The translations under genes were made by a program, and so were the position numbers. The notes under the pieces were generated by a model, which was not told the origin of the DNA, did not search any database, and worked only from the letters and a program-made list of their open reading frames with translations. From Ichthyophis bannanicus (lineage: Eukaryota; Chordata; Amphibia; Gymnophiona; Ichthyophiidae): a DNA stretch of 64,000 nt. Shown here in pieces: positions 34,561-44,885 of this stretch (positions are counted from its first letter, which is position 1; each line of letters opens with the position of its first letter). The stretch spans positions 79,328,662 through 79,392,661 of the forward strand of contig CM066043.1 in NCBI GenBank assembly GCA_033557465.1, in the 5' to 3' direction.

Positions 34561-36097
34561 TGTCAGACGGCTGCCTAGGGTGAGAACTTACACAATCTTG
34601 ACAATGCATATATTCATATGATTCTTGCAAGGTATTGTGGGTATTGTAGTTCATTCACTCCCAAACACAGCTGATGACAATAATTTGAGTTGTGAAACCA
34701 AGTGGTAAGATCAATAAAATACTACTTTTATTGATGGGGTTTAATTCACCCAGCACATGTATGCTTAATAGCACTATAAATGAGGTTACTTGCTTGCAGT
34801 GTTTAAAATGGATAACAAAAAGTCACAAAGTAAACCAGAAAACAACCTTCAGCTTGTCAGGCAATTAGCTAATGTTTTCTTAGCAAATAATTACCAAATA
34901 CAAAGGCACAAAGTAAAGAATAAACTTTGCTGGTTAGGTTAACTTCTGCTTATTTTCCACACCGATCTCAGCAGTGATTCTCCCTTGCTCACACACACAA
35001 TCAGGTGCAGCCCTAATTACTATCAATGGACCAGCTGAAAGCCTTTAGCTGGCTGGCTGCTACTGTGTGAGCCCAAATCCTGCTTTAAGAGCTGTTTGCA
35101 GTGGAAATAAAGAACAAAGTTAGGTTTCTTTGTGATGGCTGATGTGTTTGCTCAGAGAAAGCTAGCCATAGCATTTAGATAGAGAACAGTCCATATAAAT
35201 AGTTTCATCTGCTGTATCTCCCTCTTCATCAACAATCATAGGGTCTATATCATACATTGGCACAGATGAGTCTTTCATTAAGGCACTATCATGAGAATGC
35301 TTATTCCCTTGCTGCCATTCTCTGTTATAGATAGGGTCTGGATCAGTGTTCATACCTGAGCCTCTCCTGCTATCATTATTCCTCTCTGTATAGCCTGGCC
35401 AATATGTAACCCAATTCTGATGTCCAGCCTTCCAATCTTGATCCCTGGACACTGGATCTTCTCTCACATACCTTCTGGCCTTGGTCTGAAAGTCCCTTCC
35501 ACATGCAGTCCTCTCTCTTCCAGGTAGCCACTGGTGATTCCTATCTCTGCCAATCCATTCCTCTGGCTGAATCCAGTCCAATGGACTCTGCTGGCATTTG
35601 GAATACCTCCCAGTATGGGTACTGCCTTGGAATCTCCCAGACCTTCCAATGGGCTTTCTTCTTTTCCTTCCAGAGAGTTTCCTTCTCTCTCTATCTGCTT
35701 GGCTTGGCTTCTGTTTCTCCAGGTGATACTGGTGCTTGTAGCCGTTGCTGTCTCTGTATCTCTTCCTCCCTCTGTAGCTGTTATCTGAAGAATAAGCTCT
35801 ATTCTTATCCTGTTCTAATGTGTGCTGCTCCCTAACACAGCGCAGCTGTGTTGAATCAGGCCCTGCCCTTTGAGATGAGTGCTTAGGGATTACCTCATAG
35901 CTCTCTTGATTGCACACACATTCTCTCACTTCAGCCCCTCTCATGGCTGCTGGAAACCTGGTGCATTCTGGGACTGGTAGTCTTTTATGTGAAAACTCTG
36001 TTTTCTTGCTTCTACCAGAACTGACAGGTTGCTTGTTCAGAGTCACATCATCTTTTCTATAGCTCCTACCTGAGCTATGATAAGCTTCCTTATCACA
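34561..36097 (-). mobile_element. E2: LTR-like insertion related to E1, in D4 gag
   Basis: The ends are tgtcagacgg at 34561 and cttatcaca ending at 36097. The 4-bp duplication agtc is at 34557-34560 and 36098-36101. In the minus orientation it starts TGTGATAAGGAAG (E1: TGTCATGAGGCAC), carries one long open frame, an AATAAA near 34715-34740 (complement) and an actacaataccca motif as in E1. It has no pol. The host gag reads on across the insertion by comparison with D1. It is younger than D4. Confidence 0.6.
35162..36097 (-). CDS. Open frame filling most of E2, unknown function
   Basis: About 311 codons are open from the very 5' base of E2 (TGT GAT AAG...) to the stop at 35162. Reading from upstream gag, the frame stays open (378 codons from 36298), so a gag-E2 fusion is possible on paper. 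An internal Met is at AAMRGAEVRECV. The product is very hydrophilic, rich in Arg, Ser, Gln, Tyr, Asp and Glu. The end is acidic (MIVDEEGDTADE) and then IYMDC, matching the E1 end. No known domain was recognised. The continued openness and shared C-terminus make it worth testing as a real protein. Confidence 0.45.
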   Translation of the reverse strand, partial: CDKEAYHSSGRSYRKDDVTLNKQPVSSGRSKKTEFSHKRLPVPECTRFPAAMRGAEVRECVCNQESYEVIPKHSSQRAGPDSTQLRCVREQHTLEQDKNRAYSSDNSYRGRKRYRDSNGYKHQYHLEKQKPSQADRERRKLSGRKRRKPIGRSGRFQGSTHTGRYSKCQQSPLDWIQPEEWIGRDRNHQWLPGRERTACGRDFQTKARRYVREDPVSRDQDWKAGHQNWVTYWPGYTERNNDSRRGSGMNTDPDPIYNREWQQGNKHSHDSALMKDSSVPMYDIDPMIVDEEGDTADETIYMDCSLSKCYG

Positions 36098-36699
36098 AGT
36101 CCCAATTCGAGGCAGTTGGTACTGCATCGTCAGAGCCCGGGATTGATTCCAAGCGGGGCATCGAAGGGAGCGACGTCCCCGACGGACCCACGGGACTCGG
36201 CCTCGGCCACTACTCCGGGGGCGGGGCCGCCCCCGGGGCAATCCGCAAGGGCGGCTGGAGTGGTGCCGAGGCAGCTGGAGAGCAGGCGAGCGCAGCACTG
36301 CGCCGTCGGAAGAGACCGGGGTCGGATCCGAAATGCGTCGGAGCCACGCTTTCCAGACTGGAGATCAATTCGAGGCTGGGCATCGAACCGAGCGATGCCT
36401 CCTTAGGGGGCCCCGGTGTTGGCGGCCGCGCCGATGCTGCCACTCCTGAGAATCAAGTCAGGGTCGCGACGATCGGTGCCGAGGGCAATGAGGGCTTCCC
36501 AGGCCGAAACTCGGCGAAGAGGGAAACACCCGAAGTCGGCTCTGACGTCGGGAGAGAGGCCCTTCTAGACGCCGGGGTTCTTCCCGTGCCTGTTTTATTG
36601 AGCGGGAAACCCTTACGGGGCGTACTACGCGGCCTCGAGGGTACCCAGGTAACCCGCCGACGAGCACCGGCGGGGAGCGAGACGCACAGCCCCGGCTCC

Positions 36700-37395
36700 G
36701 CGGCCAAGGCGTTTCTTTGGGTCGACTCGACCAAAGGTCCCAGGTCCCGCGGGCAAACTCTAGTGACGAGTGGAGCACTCGACGCCCGCGTAGATGCCGG
36801 GAGGTCGGTGGTGTCCGGGGGAGGCCCCGGCCCCGCGCAAGATGGGGGTGCCGACCCGCCCGACCGGGATAGATCGATCGGCTCCGCAGGTGGAGCCCGG
36901 TGGCGACCCTGGTGAAGAACGGGGCCCTCGTTCCCGAGACCGCCGCCGGAGGGGCGGAGCCGCTCAAGGCCAGTACCGCCCCCGCGGAAGCCGGGGACGA
37001 GTCGATCGGCCCTGACGGAACCGAGGGCACCCGGTGCCGATCCCCGGCGGGGAGTGGAGCCACCGACTCCGATGCCAAGGACTTGGTCCCGCTCGAAGCG
37101 GTCACCACCTCCGCGCATGGCAGGGGTGTGGGCACGCCATACCGGGTCAGGTTGGTCCGACGATCCCCGGTGAAGAGTGGAACACTTGACACCGACGCTG
37201 ATGCCGGGGAATCGGCACCGCCGAAAGCGGGTACCGCCCCCGCGCAGGGCCGGGATGCCGTAGAGCCAGACTGGGTCGAGTCGATCGGCCCCGAAGGCAC
37301 CGAGGACACCAGCTGACAGTCCCTGGCGAAGAGTGGAACACTCGACGCCGGCGCCGATGCATCTGCACCGCTCGAAGCGGGTGCCACGCTCGGGA
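36700..37395 (-). repeat. About five tandem gag repeats in D4
   Basis: Units begin near 36706, 36868, 36998, 37145 and 37272. Each contains a gtcgatcggccc-like block, gaagagtgga or equivalent, and a ctcgaagcggg-like block. They are homologous to the D1 units at 20188-20492. Confidence 0.75.
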
Positions 37396-37962
37396 ATGTT
37401 CTGTGAGGAGCGAACCTCAGGAACAACCCGAAACCCCGTGGAGGCTCTGGAGCCCGAAGACTCCCTCCGGGGTGTAAGGGACTGGAATGGGAAGGCCGGA
37501 GCCGTCGTCATGCAGCGCATGAGACTCACCCCTCAAGGCTCAGTTAGTCTTAACAGACTGTTGTTGGGTTACCTGATCCTGGCGAGGAGAGAAAGCCGAC
37601 GACCGCACCTCAGAGGGAAAGACGTCATCAAGGGACACTCGAAACAGGGAGGGTCTTCTCCCGACGCTGAAGCCCGGGGAACCGGGGGAGAAGGGGTCAG
37701 GGCCCAAACAGGAGAGACACCAGGCGTTGGAGTCGAAGAAGAAGACAACGTCTCCACAGTGGGGGCACTTCTTAGGGAAAGAAGGCTCCATGCTGAAAAG
37801 CCCGGTAGGCCTCAGAATAACACAAGGAGGATGCTCCTCGAAGGAAAATAAAGGAAAACAAAAAAAAAATAAGGAAAAAAGGGAGGCACCAGCGGTGCCA
37901 GAGTCAGTGGGAAAAAAACCGCGACCACAGGAAACAAGAAAAAGAAGAAAAGTTTCTGCGGT

Positions 37963-37982
37963 GACAGGAGGTATGTCCTGTC
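37963..37982 (-). other. Conserved leader hairpin of D4
   Basis: The stem gacagga/tcctgtc is perfect here (7 bp) although the loop differs from D1. It is followed by cggctccgcgg as in the other copies. Confidence 0.6.
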
Positions 37983-38163
37983 GGCTCCGCGGAAAAACAA
38001 AAACTGGGGAGAGGCAGTGGGAAGGACGGGAAGCTACCGCGCAGGCGCGAGGGATGCTCTCAAAAGCCTTCTGATTGGATGCTGGGGAGCATTCCCGTGC
38101 GGGCTCCGTCAGCGCCGACGAACCCCCATATGTGAAGACTCATTCCTGCTTGTTCCTGGAGAT

Positions 38164-38747
38164 ATATTGCAATATGGACCTCCCCTAACAGGATTACACA
38201 GCGGTAAGGAGGTTCATGGGATCTACTGGGGAACCCAGTAGAGGAACCTCAAGGAGGACCTCACTGTGAAGTGGAGGTAATAAACCTGTTAGGAAAAAAC
38301 AGTGGAGGTCAGAATCCTGAAAGGTAAGAGGGGACCCCGGTAATAACTGGGGTAGTACCAAAAATGGTGGGCCTTCAGCGGAAGGCTTTATGGTAAAAGC
38401 CGAACTCTTTTGGCGACAGAGTGGCTCACGCTTGGAAGCAAAAAGAGAAGGCCGACCGAATTGGACAAACAGGCACAGTCCTTGTGGGAGGAAAAGGTAT
38501 GGAAACCCCTTGCATCCCAAAAGAAAGGACAAACGCCTGAGGCGTTAGAGCCTGTGATTAGCTGAAGATCCGCAATGTCTCTCCTAACTGGAGTCAGCTA
38601 GGAGAGATACTGGAACATGGAGAGCTTCAGAGGTACTTAAACCTTAAGGTTATGGTGGAAGTTGTTAACTACCACAGAAGTGGTTGGGAGTGTAGAACCC
38701 CAAACATGTTGGATAGCTATATGAGCCTCGACAGTCAGGTAGATAAA
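38164..38747 (-). mobile_element. D3: second segment, interrupted by D5
   Basis: It resumes the D3 non-coding internal region (attgcaatatggacctcccc), matching D5 at 39302-39925. It stops at gtcaggtagataaa, where D5 begins. D5 itself reads on at the equivalent place (gtagataaatacagg). D3's remaining gag half and its high-coordinate end are missing from the window. Confidence 0.82.
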
Positions 38748-39016
38748 GCACAGTTACTTACCTGTAACAGGTGATCTCTGGGAACAGCAGGAATAAGTCT
38801 TCACATATGGGTACGTTGGTACCGACGGAGTCTGCGCGGGAACGCTTCCCAGCGTCCAATCAAAGAGCTTTTGGAAGCATCCCACCACGCCTGCGTGCTG
38901 CCTTCCCGCCTTTCCCAACTGCCTCTCTTCAGTTAAGTTTTAAAGCTGAGACAAAGAGAGAGAGAGAGGAAAGGAAAGATAGATAGAGATACAACTCCTG
39001 GGGAGGTGGGTGGGTT

Positions 39017-39115
39017 GTGAAGACTTATTCCTGCTGTTCCCAGAGATCACCTGTTACAGGTAAGTAACTGTGCTATCTCCAGGAACAAGCAGGAATGAGT
39101 CTTCACATATGGGGA
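39017..39115 (-). repeat. D5 internal complementary region
   Basis: The junction gtaactgtgc|tatctccagg is at 39073/39074, 326 bp from the D5 end. Confidence 0.9.
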
Positions 39116-41305
39116 CTCCCAAGCTGAGATGCCTGGAGTCCCAGCATGTCATGGGTTAGAACATGCTATCCCCCACAACACCAGGCATCCTGAGGATGGA
39201 GGGTAGGAGTTGAAGAAAGAAAGATGCTGTGGAACAGCTAACCCAGCATAGGACTGCAGACAAGGAGTCCATGTGTGGATGATGATTGTCATCAATGATA
39301 TTGCAAAGGATATTGCAATATGGACCTCCCCTGACAGGATTTCACAGAAGTATGGAGGTTCATGGGATCTACTGGGAAACCCAGTAGAGGAACCTCGAAG
39401 AGGACCTCACTGTAAAGTGGAGGTAATAAACCTGTAGGAAAAACAGTGGAGGTCAGAATCCTGAAAGGTAACAGGTAACCCCAGTAGGAAAAACTGGGGT
39501 AGTACAAAAACGGTGGGCCTTCAGCGAAAGGCTTTATGACAAAAGCCGAACTCTTTTGGCGGTAGAGTGGCTCACTCTTAGGAACAAAAGAGAAAGGCTA
39601 ACCGATTTGGACAACAGGCACAGTCCTTGTGGGGAGAAAGGGTATGGGAACCCCTTGAATCCCAAAAGAAAGGACAAACGCTGGAGGCGTTAGAGCCTGT
39701 GATTAGCTGAAGATCTGCAATGTCTGTCCTAACTGGAGTCAGCTAGGAAAGATATTGGGACATGGAGAGCTTCAGAGGTATCTAAACCGTGAGGTTATGG
39801 TGGAAGTTGTTAACTACCACCGAAGTGGTTGTGGAACCCCAAAACATGCTGGATAGCATAGAAATGGGTAAAGCCCATCTGTCAGAATCATATAGCTATA
39901 TGAACCTCGACAGTCAGGTAGATAAATACAGGATACATATCTACCCATAGTAAAAAATCTCGAGAGATACATATATATATATATCATATAGATATATAAG
40001 AATATATCTATAGTGAGATATGAAGGGCATAAAATACACACAAATGATAGACATAGACATCTGTAAGATGTATGCTATAGGTATGAATATATATATATAG
40101 GCCTCTATATGGGAGTCTGCAATGAAGCAGACAGAGATATGCCTACAGAAATGGTGTTCACATAGGAAAATGTGGAAAGGAAAGATTCATCTAATAACAA
40201 GAAGGTGGAACCTACTTGAGAAGATATATAGAGAATCAATTTCCACTGGTTATGAGCTACAGGGATGCTAGGTAGTGGAATAACCAGGATAGTTACGTGA
40301 AAAACAGAGGATGATATCATTCTGCAGCCAGCAAGTCCCGAGTATTCTAGAACTCTAGCATGGTAAGTGAACAGAAGACGCATAAAAATGAGATACCATG
40401 CTGACCTGCTTAAGGGCAAAAAGGTATCATGCGTTCTTACCATGAGGACGAGCTGGAATGGGGAATAGCATATTCCCGATTGGAAATAGTATGGACCAAA
40501 GTAGGGAATTGGCAACTCCTTAAGCTTTCACGTAAGAGAAGGCCTATGTCCTTTATATTGAAAAAGAGATAGTGAAAAAAGGGAGAACCTTTCTAGTCAT
40601 GGGAGACATGACTGAAAACGCCTTTTCCAACCATCTAGTGAAAATATTTCCAAGACAGATGACAGCACTGACTTGGAGCCACTACTAAGACCAGACAAAA
40701 TGTTAGTGGAGGACAAATATGGTTGCTGATGGACAAGAACCAGAGGTCCAAACATTAAGGCTCCTGCATTGGCAGCTGCTTGCCAGACAGCAGAAAGAAT
40801 GGTACTGTTTAAAAACAAAGGACAGAACAAGAGTAGAAAACTCTGGACATGTCTGATGAACTGCTTCAAGGCAAGATTGAAGAAGAGGAGTCAACTCAGA
40901 GAAGAGAACTCCGCACTGGAAAGTAGCACAACTAGAGAGGCTGAAGAAAAAACCCTCCAGTGAAGCAATACCGCTCTTACAGAGGAAAACCTAGTAAGAG
41001 GGTAAAAAGAATGGAGCTGAAGAAGACTTACAAAGTAGTAAGTCTATAGAAAGGAAAAAGACATGCTGGCACAGGAAACTATCGTTTGATAGTGGTTAGA
41101 CCTCTTTCCCTAGCAGGAAGAAGAGGAGAACCCTGTGATCTAGAAGCATGAACATCCTGACAGCCCATAGAACATAGAAAGAATGGATGTCTTTGGGAAG
41201 AGATCCATGTTTAGGCTTTAGAATGACAGCAGTGGATTGTCTCTATTGAGAAGAAGCAACTGTAGATTCTAACCCTAAGAGTCACAAGCATCTGATGATG
41301 ATTGA
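39116..41305 (-). other. D5 non-coding internal region
   Basis: It is homologous to 16693-18805 in D1 and to the D3 segments. There is an AT-repeat patch near 39965-40110. Short frames (for example 40105-40515) do not match their D1 counterparts as protein although the DNA aligns, which argues against coding. Confidence 0.7.
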
Positions 41306-41601
41306 TCAGAAACCCTGCGGTTGCTGGGTTTGCTGAGCCTGGTGAGAGGTTGGATTCTTCAGACCGGGACGATGCCTCCCCTGTTTGGGAACATCTGTAT
41401 GATGGGCAAGTGATGAATAAAACCTTCTTCTCCTGTGGGAAGAAAGTTTGGTAGGACACTTCCTACCTACTGGGACAGAAGAAGGTGTAGTACAACCCCT
41501 AGGAACAGGTAAATCAGTGGACAACTGAGTAACCTGACGTAAAGACTCCTTGTTGAAAAGATTTCTCCAGTGCAAGGAGTATGTCCCAGTCTTTGTTGTG
41601 C

Positions 41602-41928
41602 AACAAAGAAACGTGGATAGCAACGAAGGACGTGTGAAAATCTTTATTGGTCAAATCAGCCAAAGGCCCGACACAGGCCGTGTTTCGGAATTCCCTTCTT
41701 CAGGGGCTAAATGGCTAAAGACAAATACACAAATTAAAATAAACAACAAAAATAGTTATTTAAAAACAAAATAAAACTGGCTAAAACCACGGACATCAAT
41801 GAATGCATGCTAAAACAGTTTTAAATATAAAAATAATAACAAATTAAAAGCATTTTTCTAATAAACGGATGTATCAATATAAATATATAAATAAATAAAT
41901 ATAAATATAAATGGTGGAACAAATAAGT
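41602..41928 (-). repeat. Left inverted arm of the Penelope-like element
   Basis: It is the reverse complement of 44558-44885 with hardly any difference by eye. Both arms give the same 54-residue translation, which also shows how little they have diverged. Confidence 0.92.
41666..41708 (-). ncRNA. Hammerhead-ribozyme-like motif, left arm
   Basis: The minus strand carries the same CTGAAGA...GAAACAC...GTGTC arrangement as 44777-44820. See that entry for the fold. Confidence 0.4.
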
Positions 41929-42391
41929 GGGCAATGAAGAGCTTGTCCCCTTGTATGACAACGACTATTCACTTTTGCTTCCAGCATTTGTTTCATTTTT
42001 TTGCTCCTCTTTTCATATGGGGTTTTTTTGATTTTTAATTTGCATAACTATTTATTATTTATATTTTACTATTTATTATCATTATCTGGTCATATTTTTA
42101 ACATTTTTTGGTTTTTATCTTGTCAACATTTGAAGATACACAATGTTTGAGTATTTACACTCCTGGGTCATTTCTTTATATACATCAGTTTTTATCCCGT
42201 GGAATAACTCAGGGTGATTTTTTATATGTTTTGGATTGATACATTTTGATGTTTATTTTTATGTACTTCTGAATACTTTTGTACTCATTTTTATTAAGCA
42301 ATAAGTTGACAAATCCTTCATTTATTTATTTATTTATTTTTTATTTTTTATTTTTTCCATGAATTGTGTTTACATAATGTAGATGACGTGG

Positions 42392-43084
42392 ACAGCCTCG
42401 TTCTCTATTTTACCTTTGCACTGCGCAGATGCAGGCGTCTATATTTTGTAAAAGAATCGCCGAGCTCTGGCGCGTTTGCTACAGGATACAACACGATTAT
42501 ACGGTAGCAGTTTGTTTAAATCTCTGCCTTCTGGTTCTTTTTGATTTTAGTTTGTTGGGGTTCTTCTTATCAATGATGTTTAAGTTTGGTTTGTAGCACA
42601 ATCCTTTGTAATATGTTTTTCTTAAAATTAAGTTCTAATTTTCTACCTCGAGTCAGCATGTTGCTATCATTGATTGTTTTTGAGTGAATGCAAGGTCTTT
42701 TGATGTCTTTTTAGAAAATGACTATGTATCTGTGCTTTCTTGAAAATGGTGAGAAACGGTTTTAGGCCATTGAAGTTTAATGTGTTTGTGTTAATTTAAT
42801 TTGGTTTGCATAATGACGACTACGTGCTAACATCAGTCTTTCATTTGGTTTGTAAAATGATGATTATGTTGCCTACCTCGTTTTATTCCTGCAATGTGCA
42901 GATGCAGGGGGCTACATTTTGAAAAACCTGTCGGGTCTGGCGCGCTTACCGTATGACACAAATATGATTTTATGATAGCCTACATAACGATGACTCTGTT
43001 GCCATCCTCGGTTCATTCCTGCAATACGCAGATGCAGGGGGTTACATTTTTTAAAAAATAAGTTGCCGAGTCTGGCGCGCTGAC
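42392..43084 (+). repeat. Three dispersed copies of a ~90-bp motif inside the PLE
   Basis: The copies are at about 42392-42478, 42852-42950 and 42981-43084. Shared blocks are cagatgcagg, tacatttt (or tatatttt) and a ctggcgcg-type end. The spacing is irregular. Confidence 0.7.
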
Positions 43085-44009
43085 CGATATCCTCCTCACT
43101 GATGCTGCTTAAATTTAGAGTATACGTAGCGGTTTATACTGCGACTCTTAAAATTTTTTTACAAATGAATTAAAAACTTTTGGAAGTGAGTTCTTATTGT
43201 TGTATCCGCTATATCATTATCATTGATAATTTTTAATTTTTGATAATGGTTGAGTGGGTTTAAAAGTCTTTCGATGTTTTCTAATCGCTCATACAAATGA
43301 AGAGTTTTTCCATCCCTCTTGAAATCATCGAGACATGGTTCGAGGTGGTCAGAGGCTTTTGTCAATGACAATATTTTATTTGTTTAGAATTGATGTTAAC
43401 CCTTTTTTTAAGTGAAGTGGCCTGGGTAGTATAATAACTGGTGAAATGGGCAGTTTGTGACTATTGTATATCATTTTTGAATATATTCTGATTACTTCCA
43501 CGCATTCATGTTCCGTTGTGTCCCCTAATTTTGAATTGTTTTTTTGTATTTCTTACAAATCTATTGGATCGTTTTCACAGATGCCACTTATACCGTTTTG
43601 AGAATTCTAAATGGACGTTTGTTTTTTAAAATCATAATTTGTTAATTTTGGTCAGTTTTTAGCCTTTGTTTTTATGTCATCATCTTGGCAAATTATTATC
43701 TTGTTAAAAACAATTTAATTATTTATACAATTTTTACGTTTTACAGATTGCACATTTATGGTCATAGGAAGAGTTTCTTGGTCAGGTATCATTTTTATTT
43801 TCATTCTCTCATTTTATTACTCTTTTTTCAATTTACATGGGTTGTCTTCATCTCTCTTTAATATCAGGCCGATTTCTATTTATACCTTTTGAAATTAATA
43901 ATTTATTATTATTATTTTTTATAATTAATTTTTAATATTTTTTATATACATGTATGGATTTCATGATGTTTGTTTGTTTTTTTATTTAAGAGTAATTTAT
44001 TTACAAGTT

Positions 44010-44530
44010 TTCAATTTAAACGTTTGTTTTTTGTTATAGCACAATTTTGAAGATATACACTGTTTTAGTCCTTTTTGGTTAATTTATACAGTCTGTTGAT
44101 TCAGGTATGTGTAATTTATATGGTTTTTAAATACATAATTTTATGCTATATTAAGAAATAGTCATTATTCGTTGAAACATTTATTATTTATCTACATATT
44201 TATATTTACACATTTATATAATTTATATATCTTTTATATATATTTATATGTTTTTATCAATTGTACCGTTTAGGTGTCATATTTGTTATAGTATATTTTT
44301 GAAGACACACATTGTTTTAGTTCTTTTTGGTTAATTGATATAGTCTGCTGATTCAGGGATGTGTAATTTATATGTTTTTTAAATACAATAATAATTTTTT
44401 GATTGTATTATAAAATGTTTATTGTCTGTTGAAACATTTATTATTTATCTACAAATTTATGTTTACAGATTTATATTTTCTTATATATTTATATACTTTC
44501 ATTCATTTTCAATTGTACTGTTTAGGTGCT
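44010..44530 (+). repeat. Tandem duplication (~257-bp period) inside the PLE
   Basis: The block with ttgttatag, ctttttggttaatt and gttgaaacatttattattta appears twice; gttgaaac recurs at 44171 and 44428. The two units differ at scattered positions. Confidence 0.8.
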
Positions 44531-44557
44531 TTTTTGTGTCGTTCTGTTGTTAGCCGT

Positions 44558-44885
44558 ACTTATTTGTTCCACCATTTATATTTATATTTATTTATTTATA
44601 TATTTATATTGATACATCCGTTTATTAGAAAAATGCTTTTAATTTGTTATTATTTTTATATTTAAAACTGTTTTAGCATGCATTCATTGATGTCCGTGGT
44701 TTTAGCCAGTTTTATTTTGTTTTTAAATAACTATTTTTGTTGTTTATTTTAATTTGTGTATTTGTCTTTAGCCATTTAGCCCCTGAAGAAGGGAATTCCG
44801 AAACACGGCCTGTGTCGGGCCTTTGGCTGATTTGACCAATAAAGATTTTCACACGTCCTTCGTTGCTATCCACGTTTCTTTGTTG
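44558..44885 (+). repeat. Right inverted arm of the Penelope-like element
   Basis: It is the inverted match of 41602-41928 and ends in cgtttctttgttg. A further ~37 bp (gactgcttttgcacg...) separates it from the target duplication and has no partner on the left. Confidence 0.92.
44777..44820 (+). ncRNA. Hammerhead-ribozyme-like motif, right arm
   Basis: Core elements are in the right order: CTGAAGA, a short GGGAATTCC stem II, GAA, stem III acac/gtgt with a ggcct loop, then C at the cleavage position. Stem I can form from gccc and gggc. Type I hammerheads are known in Penelope-like terminal repeats. A weakness is the closing pair of stem II, which would be A/C or need a bulge. Activity is untested. 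Confidence 0.45.

Larger units (their letters stand above)
33530..37791 (-). pseudogene. D4 gag with expanded repeats, split by E2
   Basis: The start chosen is the Met at 37791, before EPSFPKKCPHCGD. The N-terminal motif is CPHCG...CLSCLGPD. The middle (about 36453-37530) contains about five in-frame-sized ~125-130-bp repeats, more than any other copy. E2 interrupts at 34561-36097. The core follows at 33859-34521 (HHSIVVESALRKVGSKKKH, LDNFGRRTFQTSMLASRI) and 33530-33940 (SAVAIGARRTAWLQASDL), ending in a basic/Gln-rich tail. Frame changes occur between pieces. Two long overlapping frames exist over 36453-37529; the one with SSVPLFARD and SSVPSGPID (36458-37426) is the gag frame by comparison with D1. 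Confidence 0.82.
31480..38163 (-). mobile_element. D4: gag-bearing, pol-less DIRS element nested in D3
   Basis: The ends are gcacagttact at 31480 and cttgttcctggagat at about 38163. The inverted terminal repeats are about 31508-31665 and 38002-38163, with palindromic core tcggcgccga, and the ICR is at 31754-31852. On the minus strand: leader hairpin, gag (37791-33530), then roughly 1.6 kb without a supported frame, ICR, terminal repeat. It carries E2 at 34561-36097. The gag region is extremely CpG-rich, suggesting a young copy, which agrees with its innermost position in the nest. Confidence 0.88.

Noticed and set aside
36453..37529. 358-codon Gly/Arg-rich frame as a gene
   Set aside because: It is the shadow of D4 gag; the overlapping frame at 36458-37426 carries the SSVPSGPID repeats shared with D1.
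43159..43371. 70-codon frame in the PLE as a gene
   Set aside because: It has no recognised motif and lies in AT-rich worn sequence; at most a remnant of the element's own protein.
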